NCBI GenBank assembly: GCA_024195265.1
Contig: JAJLRJ010000001.1
Span: 2,642,410-2,706,409, forward strand
Source: Dendrophyllia cribrosa
Lineage: Eukaryota; Cnidaria; Anthozoa; Scleractinia; Dendrophylliidae
DNA: 64,000 nt
Reading direction: 5' to 3'
The translations under genes were made by a program, and so were the position numbers. The notes beneath the pieces were generated by a model. That model was not told the origin of the DNA, did no database searches, and saw nothing but the letters and a program-made list of their open reading frames with translations. Within the stretch, counting starts at the first letter, position 1. Every line of letters begins with the position of its first letter. Positions 46,331 to 57,603 of the stretch are shown here, piece by piece.

Positions 46331-46900
46331 CTGAATAAATTTACATCCAGCGGACACAAGAGCCTTGATCTCATTGCTTAATATACTCGTTAGAACTTTG
46401 CCTAGATCCTTCTCGTCGCCATAAAACTGATCCTCGGTAGAGTTAATTATCGTCATGGGACCTGGAAGGGTAATTTTCATGGGCAGCTTCGACAAATCCT
46501 GCGAAGCCTTCCACTCTTTCCAAACCCACGGTTCATTTTCTCGTGGCGTCACGTCACCGACAATTCGAGGTACATCAGTTGTAATGGCGCCGTCACGACA
46601 GACTTTCGAAAATAAATTGTGGAAATTAAAACCGTTAAGTGATCTGCAAAAGTGAAGAATGTACGATTCGCGACGGACTTCACCATCAGTGATCACATCA
46701 AGCCCTGCTTCAGTTTGTATGCCGACTATTTCTTTAGCAGCTCTGTTGATCGCTTCTTCTCTATCAGACTCCGAGGATTGCTCCAGAAAATGGTTGTGTT
46801 GTTCGGTGAAAGGCCCTGAGTGAGTGGTCCGAAACCAATCTGGGATCTTAAGATAAGCTGGTTTTGGGAAACTGCCGATAACTGTTGTAGAAAGAGGCAT
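46331..46900 (-). CDS. Second first-exon of the MetE-like family (190 codons)
   Basis: Starts MPLSTTVIGSFPKPAYLKIP and ends AGCKFIQ directly before a GT donor (46330-46329), in the same phase 0 and at the same residue as exon 1 of the gene at 35208-40002. By eye more than half the residues agree (DVITDGEVRRESY, TPRENEPWVWKEWK, MKITLPGPMTI), and the frame is fully open. I find no matching exons 2-4 between here and 40003. It could be an alternative first exon splicing over about 8 kb into the downstream exons, or a tandem duplicate that lost its 3' half. The intact frame and donor favour use over decay. Confidence 0.8.
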
Positions 46901-46964
46901 TTCTTAAATATTGTAATGCGACCACGAAAGCCTTACAAAAGTCCTTCGCAGCCGTTATTTGTAT

Positions 46965-47012
46965 CGTCACGCAACGCTCCTCCCAACTTGTGGGGAGGAG
47001 CGTTGCGTGACG
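46965..47012. repeat. Perfect 20-bp-arm hairpin upstream of the second MetE-like exon
   Basis: 'cgtcacgcaacgctcctccc' pairs exactly with 47 kb 'gggaggagcgttgcgtgacg' across an 8-base loop. It lies about 65 bp upstream of the ATG at 46900 (minus). Related 'cgtcacgcaacgctc' words occur at about 41165, so it probably belongs to a mobile family. Confidence 0.85.
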
Positions 47013-48794
47013 ACAACCCATCAGGACTGCACCCCCCACCCCGCTGGGGTAATCCCTTAAATGAGCTGAAGTATGTACGGCGCCAATGGGTACAGTTTTC
47101 GAGCCATTTTGGTCTGAAATGGGGTATCGATTTTGACAATGTTTGCTCTAAAATAGGGTAAATGGTTTCATGTGCACTCTGGTCTAGAATTGGAGTAGCT
47201 ACGTTTTTTTTATTATTCACTGTGTGCTTGAGAAGTGCAGTTGATTAACATCGGCAATTTGAAGTCCTTCTCAAATGTTTTACGCCAGGGGCCGCAGCAG
47301 TTCCTGCATTCCGGGTTAGGGTAAGAGTTTCAAGAAGCGCGCCGCACACCACCACCCAAATTTTCGAGGAGTACCTCCCCTCCCCCAAACCAACCTGCAA
47401 CACACTCTGTTTCCATGTCACTCTGTGCCTGGCTGGACAGTGGACACTGGAAGCAGAGAGACGGCAGGCAGCAGGAAGCGCGAGAGACGCGTGCTTGGTG
47501 AGCGCAAGAGACGCGAGGAAGCGAGAAATTTCCGACGATCACCCACGTCAATTTAAAATTCAGGGAATGTCAACTCATAACCTTAGCCTGTCCCAGGTGT
47601 TCAGATAGTGGGGAGCGAAGGATAGGCAGTATTACAAGCTACAACAACCTTTGTTATCCTTTTGTAAGTGTAGGTATATTTACCCCTGTTTTGCATCGTA
47701 AAGTCTTATAGCAAAATGACTACAAATTCTTGATTTACACAACAGATAGCAAATTTAAAAGTTTGCTGTAAAAACGTTTTTTTTTTTATTTCCATTTTGA
47801 GGTAAGGCATATGCCTAGTTTCTATTTACATTCGCAGCTAGTCTTTGTCATACTCTTGTTTTAAAATTAGTTGCATGAATATTTACTGATAGAAGAAGGT
47901 GCACATGGATTTGGCTACATTCAACAACACAAAAGTGTAGCCGCATGCTGGTCATGGTCAGAGGTGCCCACAGAATCCTCAATTCTGCAGTAATAAATGT
48001 GATTTTACACTCAGAGGGCACTCGTTCGCCGATATTTGCTTTTATTGCGGTTGGCTAGATGTGCTGATTCTCGCTGTACTTTTATTAGTCATTGAAACAA
48101 CGCAATGTTAGAAAATATAACTAGCACTGGCCTCCCAATTTTTGTTCCAAAAGTTAAGTCTTGAAGTGCCAAAATGTCTCACTTCTCTAACATTTTCAGT
48201 GGGGGGAGGGGGGAAGGAAGGGGCTGATGGGGAGTAGGATTTCTCAAGTGACGGTGGGAGGGGGGGGGGGGGGGGGGGGAAATTGCAATACTGCATAACA
48301 GTCTGCAAAAGTAAAAGCTCAGAGGCCACAGCTAAGGAAGGGGTAGAACCCGGAAGTGATGGGTACAAGAAGTAGGAACTTCAGAATCCCACCTCCCCCT
48401 CCCCCCACACACACTATGCACAGCCCCTTCCCCACACCCCTGTTTAAATAATTACCTGGGACATCAACTAACAGTTGGAAATGGTAACTACTATAAAATT
48501 TTCTTTTTGTGTGTTAATAATAATTATTATTAGTAATAATTATTAGTGTATGCATTGAATACATGTAAGAGGGTCCAGATGGGGTTCAACTCATGTTGAG
48601 AACTGGCTAAAATTGTAACTAGCAGCTGAGAAATCATTTATACTGCATTTTTCAAACTAACTGCCGAGATCTGTAAAAAAACCCTGATAGATCAGAGGCT
48701 AAAATGTTAACTAATGACTGAAATTCCAACACCCTCATGAGCATCCAGACCGTCAAACATCAGCACAATACATGAAGCAGCTGTGTAAACTTAA
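47013..48794. other. Intergenic DNA with element fragments, no gene seen
   Basis: 47060-47215 is a fragment of the poly-G element family seen at 5285-5632. 47585-47660 is a fragment of the 'agcctgt' MITE family ('agcctgtcccaggtgttcag'). A 20-G run lies at 48260-48279. No supported ORF. Confidence 0.5.
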
Positions 48795-49039
48795 GCCCCA
48801 TTCACACCAACTGTTAAACATGTTTAAATGTTTAGTTTAACTACGTTTTTATCCTCTATCTTGAACGTTTTTAAATGTATATGACTCAAACTACCTGGAA
48901 TGGCCATAAAAGTCAATTAAGTTTCTTTTTAAAAAGATTTCACTCCAAATATTACAAGTCGAGGTTAGGAGGTATTTTTCTAAACCTGTTTTAAACTGAA
49001 CAACATTTAAACATGTTTAAGTGTTGGTGTGAATGGGGC
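48795..49039. mobile_element. 245-bp inverted-repeat MITE
   Basis: Termini 'gccccattcacaccaac' and 'gttggtgtgaatggggc' are perfect inverted repeats, continuing with 'aaacatgtttaaatg'-type words on both sides. No coding capacity. The 'ttcacac' termini resemble those of the Harbinger-like element at 25085-25614. Confidence 0.85.
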
Positions 49040-49844
49040 ATTGGACTGTTCATTAAAGTATATAATTTGCATTTCTTGATGTAAACCACTATTTGGTTTG
49101 AAAAATAATTAATATTATTTTTATACTGGAGCAACTGGGCATTCTGTGAACCCCATTTGAATAAATATAATATGTTAAAATAATTTTGTTCAGATTCGTA
49201 ATCACGGTTACACCATTAAAGCCTGGTTCACACTGGCAACAATAAAAATATTGTTGTGTCGTTATACGTCACTAGGGTATAACACAAAAGATAAACAATC
49301 ATTGACATTCCTTTTCTCGTTGCAGGTATGTCCCTCTGTCCACTCTGATAACATAAACGTTGTTTTCTTATTAAGTTTGTATGAAAAAAGAATAGCAATA
49401 TTATTTTGAAGTCAAGAAAGTCTCACTACTAATGTAAATATAAGCTATAAACAGCTGATTTAATTAACTGCATGAACATGACTTTTAACACGTCTTATGA
49501 GAAAGAAAAACATGTTTTCCCAAGTGGGAATCGAGCCCATCTCTCCCCAATGAGTTAATATTTGGGCATGATGACCACTAAACCACTGAGCCAACCATGC
49601 TGGCAACCTGGCCACTTAACATAGCGAGTTGTATTTTATGCCTGTTATTCCTCGTTATGTTATTCTTTAAGTATTGTTAGTATGAACCATGCAGGCTTAA
49701 TATGATAGCTTAATCTACCTTGTCGGTAATAAAATCACATCTTTTTTTCCTTTGTTATGGAAGGAATGAATACTACGTACCATTTTGGGGTGGGGGTATT
49801 GCATTTAAAAGCTTAGGTTTGTATATACTGAATACAGCAAAAGA
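49040..49844. other. Intergenic DNA with a tRNA-like SINE
   Basis: 49220-49260 begins another 'ttcacact'-type repeat. No protein-coding signal. It leads into the 3' end of the ankyrin-repeat gene. Confidence 0.45.
49520..49612 (-). repeat. tRNA-like sequence (SINE or pseudogene)
   Basis: On the minus strand 'tggctcagtggtttagtgg' (A-box region) is followed by 'gggctcgattccc' (B box). The arms between are too long and unpaired for a functional tRNA, so this is more likely a pol III-derived SINE head. Confidence 0.5.
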
Positions 49845-52800
49845 TTAAATGCTTGTGGGAGTCGAACATTGCGAAGAGCCTGGGATTTCCCTCAGTGCAT
49901 TATCACAAGATGCAAGTCTCTTATGAAGTTTGTCAGTTTCAATATCACATCGCTTGCGTTTCAGTTTAAGTGAGGAAACTTCAAGTTTCATTCTGTCAAT
50001 TTCCTTCAGTTTTGTATTGATTTGTGCATCAACCTCTGCAAAGAAAAAATAAACAAAACCTACATCATTTTATGGTATTGCAAAGTCAAAACTACTGTAT
50101 ACAGTGATACTTAACACCAAAACATCTTCATTTAATAATCAAGAGAATGTCCAATATTGATGTTGCAATGAGTAGGAAGATGTCAGGTGATGTGTGTCAG
50201 GTTAACCACACACAAAATATATTCAATACACACCAGGGGTGTACATGTAGCTAAGAAAACACTTAGCAGGCTCATTAACAAGTTCAGCCGGTTTTTCTGG
50301 CTTGTTCACCTTCAAAATCTCCCGAAGTCTTTGTTTTCTGGTGAAATTTCAGCTGGTGATAAGTTGTCTTTCAGGTGGTGAAATTAGCCGGTAGCCGGCT
50401 CTTAGCTACATCCCTGATACACAGACTGTTTTTAGCAAAGTGCTCTTTTACTGTACAAAAAAAAAACAACTGTAGAAACTTGCTCAGTGCTCAGTAACAT
50501 TGTTATTTATACAATGGTACTGTGCATGTAAGTGGAGTAAGAAATGATAAATAATTCATTTTCTTGAATTAAACCAAACTGTACTTCCAAAGATATCAGA
50601 AAGCAATGACAAATGTCACATTTGCTGTTAACAAGCATCCATTGGTTTACAGGCTTGGAAACTTAATTTTGACACCACTTGCCATTTGGGCAAGTGACTT
50701 TCAGAACTGCACTGATACAATATACAATATTGTACTTGCCCAAGAAAATTTGACACTTATCTGGGCAAGCATAAATTTCCATTGCTGAGTTTACCTTTAG
50801 CTTGAATTTGCAATTTTCGAAGGTTTCCTTCATCTCTACTACGTGCCCTTGCAAGTAATGCTGACACATCATTCAATAATCCTGCCTCTCCAAGGTGTTT
50901 AAGCAATGGTGAGTTACCTAAGAGTTCTGAAAAACAAGCTTAAATTAATTTTCAATTAGTTAGTAACATTTGTAAAATGTAAGGACTACATGTACTACTC
51001 AGGACTCATTGTTACTCACAAAGCCCCAGTAAAACTAACCATGTACAAAAGCCAATTTATTTCAAAATGTTTGTAGAACATGAAGAGACAAACAACATCA
51101 CAGGTAAGTACTGTTGGACAGCTTTCATAATATGATAATCCAGTGGCTGGGGGCACAAATGTTAGCATTTTTCACAAATAAATTTATTGTGTTTTTTAAC
51201 CACAAAATAACATTCTGATAAAAAAATGGCTGGTTAACCCATTGACACCTGAACCGCCCGTAACCGCCTGTACAAGACTCCACTGCTTTAAAAAATTGTA
51301 ACTTTCTCAATCGTGCGAACATTGCCTTAACTAGCAGTTGTGAGCATTGACTAGAAAGTCTTTCAAATTGAGATACCCAATAAACACAAAAAAGTCAGCG
51401 ATTTTTGCAGAATATCAGCGTTTGAATTTGGACAATAACAAAAATTACCGTTTTTAACGTCATAGAAAAACAACAAAAATCACGTTTTTGCCTTTAGTTT
51501 TTTTTATTCAAATCATCATGGCAAACCCAAAAATCAACATTCACAGCAAAATTCAGTCATAGTCCTAGCTTAGCAGTGAATTTTTTTGCTCTTATTCGTT
51601 GCTCGGGCCGAGCTCTAGCCTCTCGTTCTAATGCATACTGACCTTGCCTCAATTTTCAATATCACCACCGCACTGCATGCTGGGAAATGGCCAAGAATTT
51701 TGACAGCGTTCGTTTCTTTCCGCACACATTTCATATTTATACTAAGTCCACAGCCACTCCGACCCACCGCCGAAATTTCGCGCTTGTTGTGTTCTCCTGT
51801 GGTCGCAACTTCCAAAATATGCCGCAGTAGGTCGAGAAATTCATCCAGAGTCGAGTCCCAAAGCTGCTTCGTTTCCAGGCGGCCATTTTTCCAGTTCAAC
51901 GAGCAACGAGCCAAATTCGCAAACGAAGTACAACAACTAACTCGCTTCATTGAGAAGTGGACTCTGAACTACCTCCAAGCTTAATGATGCTCACCAGGCA
52001 GCTACTAAAGATGAAAAATGGCTGTGAACTTACCAAAAATCGTAGATAATTCATATTGGACCCTTTATTGCAAATCAAGCAAGCAAAATGAGATCGTCAC
52101 AATGACGTTTCCAGTAAACTCGAGCCTTCAGTGTTTTAGAACAGCAGCACTTTCAATGGTAACTCCAAATATGCAGTCACGAAATCCTATGGGGCGTGTG
52201 TATGCAGAAAATCACTCAAAAACGTAAAAATCCTCAGGTGTGAATGGGTTAATGAAAGTTAAAAAAAGAAATCAATATAATTAGCTCAAATTTGAGAAAA
52301 AGAGGATTCTTTTACACTTGAAAAACAACAAAAACAGCAATATCAGCAAACAAACAAAAATAAAAGTCGAGTCTAGAGAAATAGAGAATACTACATGGAA
52401 AGTGCACACATACAGAATTTAAGCATGAGTTGGTTTGTATCAGAAATCAAATGAGCAAGGCTTGTAGTATTCTCTATTTCTCTAGACTTAACTTTCATTT
52501 TATTATGTTTATTATATAAATACAGAGATCTTACAATTCACAACTACTATACATACAAGCTTAAAATGCCTCTGCATGTCTTGGCAAAAAGTGAAGCTAA
52601 AATACACAAAATATTAAAATAAGGTGGTGGTAACTCCTGTTGACGGAAATCATAAATTGGCCTCCACTTATCACAGCACCTTCAAAGAACTTCAACGGCA
52701 TTTTACTCGTACTTGCTGCACCTTCACCAGTGGAAGAAGTCGTTAAATTGATTTCTTCCTCAGTTAATGGTGCAGCAGCTTGGTCCTTGTTACCGCAGCC

Positions 52801-55800
52801 AGCTTTTTTGAGTAATTCTTTCTGTTTTGACTGTAAACATTTTTTAGTCAACTCAAATTATCTATCCTTGATGACACTAGCTCTCTCATGATTAGTTGTT
52901 TTTTTAAAGAGCCTCTTAAAACTCACAAAACGCATTTCATTTGTTTTTAGAGAAAAGCGTAAACATAAATTGTTAAATTCTATACAAAAATGACGAGAAC
53001 GTCGTAAATCAATGGCTTGTCTAGCAATGTGTGTGAAATGCTGCCAATCAGCCTTGAATGAAAAATCAACTTGTTACAGCTCACACGTCAAAAAACATCA
53101 TTGATAGGCGGCTCCTGATTGGATGTATCATTTTTCTCACACATGAAAAAAGCGATACATGCATTTGATTGGCTTACATTCTCCTTACAGCAGCTTGCAA
53201 GCGAAAATTTACTTTGCGGGTTTCCAGTGAGTGAATCTCTGTATGTATATAATAAAGGTTATTACTCGACACCACCTTGCATTGCATGGATTATTCAAAC
53301 AGAGAAAATATGAAAGTCTTCACGAAAATCTTATCTGCCATGTGCAGCACTAACCTGAACTTGAGGCACTGCTTGAAGCTTGTTCCTCCTGTAGCTGCTG
53401 AATCTGCTGCAAAAACGATGACACACCTTTTAACTACAAGTGGAAAAGATTGGGAACAGAGCTAGTCTACATTATTAGAAATAATCTATAACACCTCCTA
53501 TAACATAACTGCACTGTTCACGTAAACACAACTTTGATGCATATTAGGGGATGTGTGTGTGGCAAAGCGGGGGAGGGCGGAAGGAGAGACAGGGAAGTCT
53601 GAACTTCCTGCTTCCAGTTCCCATACCTTCATTAGTGGTAATGGCCCCACCACATTGTGCCTTTGCTCAATGTAATACAAAATGCATTGTCTAGTTTTAT
53701 CATATTTCCCACATTTCATCATTGTCATCATCTATCTGTCTCATAGCTAGAGCAGGGTTGTTGCCTAACAGGACCTCAGTAGCCTGGGCGCCCAAGGAAC
53801 TGACCTGGGTGCCTAATTTTTGGCCAGGGCACCTAACATTTTTCAGCCTGGACTCTTAACTTCAGAGCTGTGGGTTTTGTGGGCTCCTAGAATTTTTTCT
53901 TAGGTGAAAGTCTTGTAGGGGGAACACTGGGTACCTGCTAATGGCAGCTTGTACAAATTGAAGGGCCGAGAGCATATCCAGCCTATATGACTTTTTAGGC
54001 CTTTTTTATTTTTTCTGGCTCAGAATAGCTCAGAATAGCCTCATTTTATCGTACAACGAATAATATCACAAGCCTTTGTCGAATTTGCACTAACCCTAAG
54101 GAATTTGACCAATTTCACCTGAAAAAAGCAGAGTTCTGACCCTCCAGTGCTTTGACGGTACATTCAGAGCGCAATTTCGAAGCCATTTGAAAGCAGTTTG
54201 GCCGTGAGAATACGTGACTGCAATACTTCTGACCAGTGCCAACAACTAAACGAAAATACCGTTATTTACGCACGCCTGGCTCGCTTATCTATCATGAGCT
54301 CACTACGGCAACACATCGCCTCTGTAGCGTGTGTAAGCCAACGTGTATGAGGCCCGTCCGGTGATTGAAAGACATCATTAAGTCCGGAAATCCTTAAGTC
54401 TCTAGCACCTCTCAAAGAAACGAGTCGTGTTTCTTGTCCTTCCTTGTGTCTGAAGCGCCATTTAGCGCTCGAGGTGAAAAACGGACCTTGGTGGACAAGT
54501 ACGAGCCGGCGGGAAAGTCTGTAATCACTTCGGATCAGATAATGGGCAGCGTTGAGAGTTGTGGGCCATTTCCCATCCTGTGCCGTGGTCGAAATGCCCG
54601 ATATCCGAAGTGCTTTAAGACTTATAGTATTTTGCAATAATTTTCGGGCAGGAACTCCATTTTGGTTTTGTCGTAGGATTTCCCAACATGCTTTGCGATA
54701 GTGGCAGATGGGTCCGCTGTGCGTGGTCGGGCTCTTGAAATACAGCTTTGGGCAGCTCGAAGTGAGTTCTTGCTGGCCGGCCGAAAGATGTTTCACATTT
54801 GGGTCGAGTCTTTAATGCAACATTAAAATCGATCTAAAAGGATTTTCAAATCAAGATACGCGTTTTGATGCCTTTTTTGACCTTTAAATAATACAACTTA
54901 GTCTGAACTGAGCATGTGTTCCTCGGTGGTCTAGTGGTTTGGTTCCGGGATTTGCGCTCAGACGGCTCCGGGTTCGATTCACGCTCAGCATCCTTTTTTT
55001 TTTTTTTCTTCCGAACTGGACATTACGAAAGTGATTTACTTTTTTTTGCGTTCGTCAAAAATCCTTGCTTTTATTTTTAAAAAATACCGAGCCGCGTCAG
55101 TGTGAAAACAGAAGCTTACCGCAATATTGCGATACAATAGGAGCCTTTGATTTTTTTTCTTTTTTTGCATACGGAATTTCTCGAAAACGACGGAAAAAAA
55201 CAACAGAAAAAAATTCTGAACAATGTTTTGCAACTAATTTGTAGTTCACATGCCAAAAATGGACAAATTTGAGAGAAAAAGTAAAAAAGGCCTAAAAAGT
55301 CATATAGGCTGGATATGCTCTCGGCCCTTCAATTGTTCTTCCATGAATTTTCCAATCAACCCTATTTCTTTCATTTCTGCAATTCTCTGCCACATGCCCT
55401 CTGGTCTACATACATGTACCTCTGCTCCCACTTCTGGGATGTGCCCAACTCAGTGCTTCACTTACTCCCATTTTAAAAGACTGACGTTGCATCCCTCATC
55501 TCTCATGTTCCTACCCCTTCGTCTCCAAGTTCCCACCCCTTTGTCTCCCATGTTTCCACTCCCTAGGCCTTCTCTCCCATGTTACCACCCCTTCGTCTCC
55601 CATGTTCCCACCCCTTTATCTCCCAAGTTCCCACCCCCTTGTCTCCCATGTTCCCACCCCTTTGTCTCCCATGTTCCCACCCCCTTGTCTCCCATATTCC
55701 CACCCCTTGCCTCCTGTGTTCCCACCCCCTTGCCTCCCGTGTTCCCACCCCCTTGTCTCCCAAGTTCCCACCCCCTTGTCCGCCACATTCCCACCCCTTT

Positions 55801-57603
55801 GTCTCCCAAGTTCCTACCCCCCTGTCCCTCCCCCTCCCACATTAGTTTGCATCGTGTACCTCATCAGGGTCCTCATTGTCATCAAGAGGCTCAACCTTGA
55901 TGTTCACTGATTGAACATGTGCAATGCGAGGATATAGAGAATCCTCGTCATCATTGTCCACTGCCAATGCACTAGCAGGTGAGTGGCTGTGCCCATCTAG
56001 ACTAAGAGGGGGTGATGGCGTCACAAGACCAGAGTATCCAAGCTCTCCCGTGCTCTCAGCAACAGACATGTTGTCTAGCACAGACTCATCTGTTTCAACC
56101 ACCTGGTGCAAATGAAGACATTAAATTACCATCAATAACATTGATAACACAATCCTTTGTTTTGTTTATTCTAGTTCAGCATCAAAGGGCTGAATTTTTA
56201 AAATGTTATCTATTGTTTATTCATTGTTCAAAGGTGCTACAATGTCAACATCATGTATTTAATAGGTTTTATCAAGTGAACTCAAGAGACAAGGGGCCCT
56301 TTCACTCCTAAGACTAAGATAATATGGTGCTGTCTGTTACAGTGAGGTGTCCACAAGGCATGAAATGACTGTATATCAGCCCTGTCAGAATGTAATGTAG
56401 TATGCAGCATAACAAAAGTACCATAGGAGGTAGTAGGGGCCACTGGTCTCCTTGCCTACTAGGGGGGGAGAACTGCTTGTCTGCTTGAGAAGGGGGGGGG
56501 GAGAGGTTATGTGTGAAGTGAGTAGCAAATGTTTGACTGAAAGCAGCTAAATTGCTGGCTGCTGGCAGATATATATTAGGCGGCTGTGTATCATCTCCAG
56601 CAAAACTGTCACCTTCAGTGTTCAAGACCATTTAGCCAGGTATTGGCTTTTTTTCTAAGAGCTGCATTGCGACCCTCAACTTCCCACATACTGATTAAAA
56701 TTAATGTTCTCTCTACTGGTAGTTACATGTTGTTTAAGGCACGGAATAAATGAATTGATAGCTAAAAGAACCTACCCTGATAAGCTCTTCAACAATGGAT
56801 TCTGTTCCAGCAGCAAGAGCAATATCTAAAGCTGTCTGTCCTTCATTATTCCTAATACTCCTGTCAGCACCAGAAACAATAAGTGTCCTAATGGCCTGAG
56901 TGCAGTACTCCACTTTATGTCGTTCACCACGAGCTAAAACATGCAGAGCTGTCTCCCCAGAATCATTAACCGAATTCAGAATAGCATCTGCATAATCCCC
57001 CATCTTCTTGCCTTTGTTTACGATCACTTCACAACATGACAAGAAGAAATTAGGTTTATGATCTCCATTAACCAGCATATTTGCAGCTGTGTGAAGAGGA
57101 GTCTCTCCATGTGCCTCATCTTTGATCAGCAGTGTTTCCTTCAACAGTGCAACCATTTTTGAAAACTTTGGATTGAGTTCTTTAACAGTAAACTTTGGTC
57201 TTGATTTGTGTAACAACTGAATGGCACGATGTAATGCTGTCACACCATTCCCAGATGATTTTGCCACAGGAGAAAAGCCACTGGCAAGCATCCACTCCAA
57301 TGCATTGCACTTTCCTAGGGCTGCGGCCCAATGGATAAGAGGAAATCGATTTTCCATCACTGCATCTGGAATGTCATCATCTTTGCCCCATCCACCCTTT
57401 GTGTACTTCTCTACACATTCTTTTAGGTTGTCCAGATTCGACAATGAGCCCAGCATATCGGTACAATTCACAATAGCCACTAACAATTCATGATGGTCTG
57501 GGCATTCTTTATTTTTTTCGCAGAATGGTGTGCATTTGCGTAGCACAGGCTCTTGGTTTAATTTGCTGAAGTCTTGATATGCTGCGGCCATGGAAGCCAT
57601 CAT
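49845..57603 (-). CDS. Ankyrin-repeat protein with acidic region and C-terminal coiled coil
   Basis: Exons by eye: 57603-56776 (276 codons), 56102-55860 (81), 53406-53355, 52830-52680, 50926-50795 and 50035-49845, about 530 residues. Exon 1 starts MMASMAAAYQDF, has a Cys-rich lead (KCTPFCEKNKECPDHH), then four to five ankyrin repeats (PLIHWAAALGKCNALEWML, TALHRAIQLL, TPLHTAANML, TALHVLARGE, TALDIALAAG). Exon 2 is Ser/Asp/Glu-rich with a SUMO-site-like IKVEP. Exons 5-6 form helices (LLKHLGEAGLLNDVSALLAR, then KLKEIDRMKLEVSSLKLKRK), a coiled coil with a basic patch that could act as a nuclear signal. Junctions 1/2 (phase 0), 4/5 and 5/6 (phase 1) agree. Junction 3/4 does not (phase 1 against 0), so a small exon is missing or misplaced. 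I do not recognise the family; nuclear scaffolding is a guess. Confidence 0.78.
51238..52248. mobile_element. piggyBac-like non-autonomous element
   Basis: TTAA on both sides (51234-51237 and 52249-52252), with 'cccattgacacctga' at the left and the complement of 'cccattcacacctga' at the right, the classic TTAA-CCC/GGG-TTAA layout. 1.0 kb, with no transposase; a 111-codon minus-strand frame (51950-51615) has no recognisable domain. It lies in intron 4 of the ankyrin-repeat gene. Confidence 0.82.
52371..52487. mobile_element. 117-bp inverted-repeat element
   Basis: 25-bp perfect arms at 52371-52395 (gtctagagaaatagagaata, then ctaca) and 52463-52487, with a 67-bp unpaired centre. It lies in intron 4 of the ankyrin-repeat gene, close to the piggyBac-like element. 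Confidence 0.8.
54266..54796 (-). CDS. Unrecognised 176-codon ORF inside the inverted-repeat element
   Basis: Open from ATG (MKHLSAGQQELTSSCPKLYF) to a basic C-terminus (MIDKRARRA). Rich in Arg, Ser and Cys, with no hydrophobic segments. No DDE, zinc-finger or other motif that I can name. It may be a decayed transposase fragment or chance. Confidence 0.3.
   Translation of the reverse strand: MKHLSAGQQELTSSCPKLYFKSPTTHSGPICHYRKACWEILRQNQNGVPARKLLQNTISLKALRISGISTTAQDGKWPTTLNAAHYLIRSDYRLSRRLVLVHQGPFFTSSAKWRFRHKEGQETRLVSLRGARDLRISGLNDVFQSPDGPHTRWLTHATEAMCCRSELMIDKRARRA
54916..54990 (+). repeat. tRNA-Glu-like sequence with poly-T tail (SINE or pseudogene)
   Basis: 'tcctcggtggtctagtggtt' (A box) and 'ctccgggttcgattcac' (B box) closely follow the tRNA-Glu layout, and a run of T starting at about 54992 would terminate pol III. 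The acceptor ends do not pair and the anticodon arm is poor, so it is tRNA-derived rather than a working tRNA. Confidence 0.6.
55490..55840. repeat. 24-bp pyrimidine minisatellite
   Basis: About fourteen copies of 'ccacccctttgtctcccatg' plus 'ttcc' variants, ending about 20 bp from exon 2 of the ankyrin-repeat gene. ORFs on both strands are repeat translations. Confidence 0.93.

Larger units (their letters stand above)
53956..55334. mobile_element. 1.4-kb inverted-repeat transposon with a tRNA-like insert
   Basis: Terminal repeats of about 54 bp: left starts 'aattgaagggccgagagcat', right is its complement ending 'atgctctcggcccttcaatt' (55281-55334), nearly identical. The interior has a 176-codon minus ORF and a plus-strand tRNA-like sequence with a poly-T end. 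I cannot see a clear target-site duplication. It lies in intron 2 of the ankyrin-repeat gene. Confidence 0.8.

Noticed and set aside
46069..46338. Poly-proline and poly-glycine ORFs
   Set aside because: Generated by the 83-C homopolymer in the transposon terminus.
55250..55910. 216-codon Pro-rich ORF and overlapping frames
   Set aside because: They run through the 24-bp minisatellite and antisense to exon 2 of the ankyrin gene.
56314..56631. Possible extra exon of the ankyrin gene on the minus strand
   Set aside because: The Pro/Ser-rich frame is plausible for such a protein, but I could not find a consistent acceptor and donor in phase.
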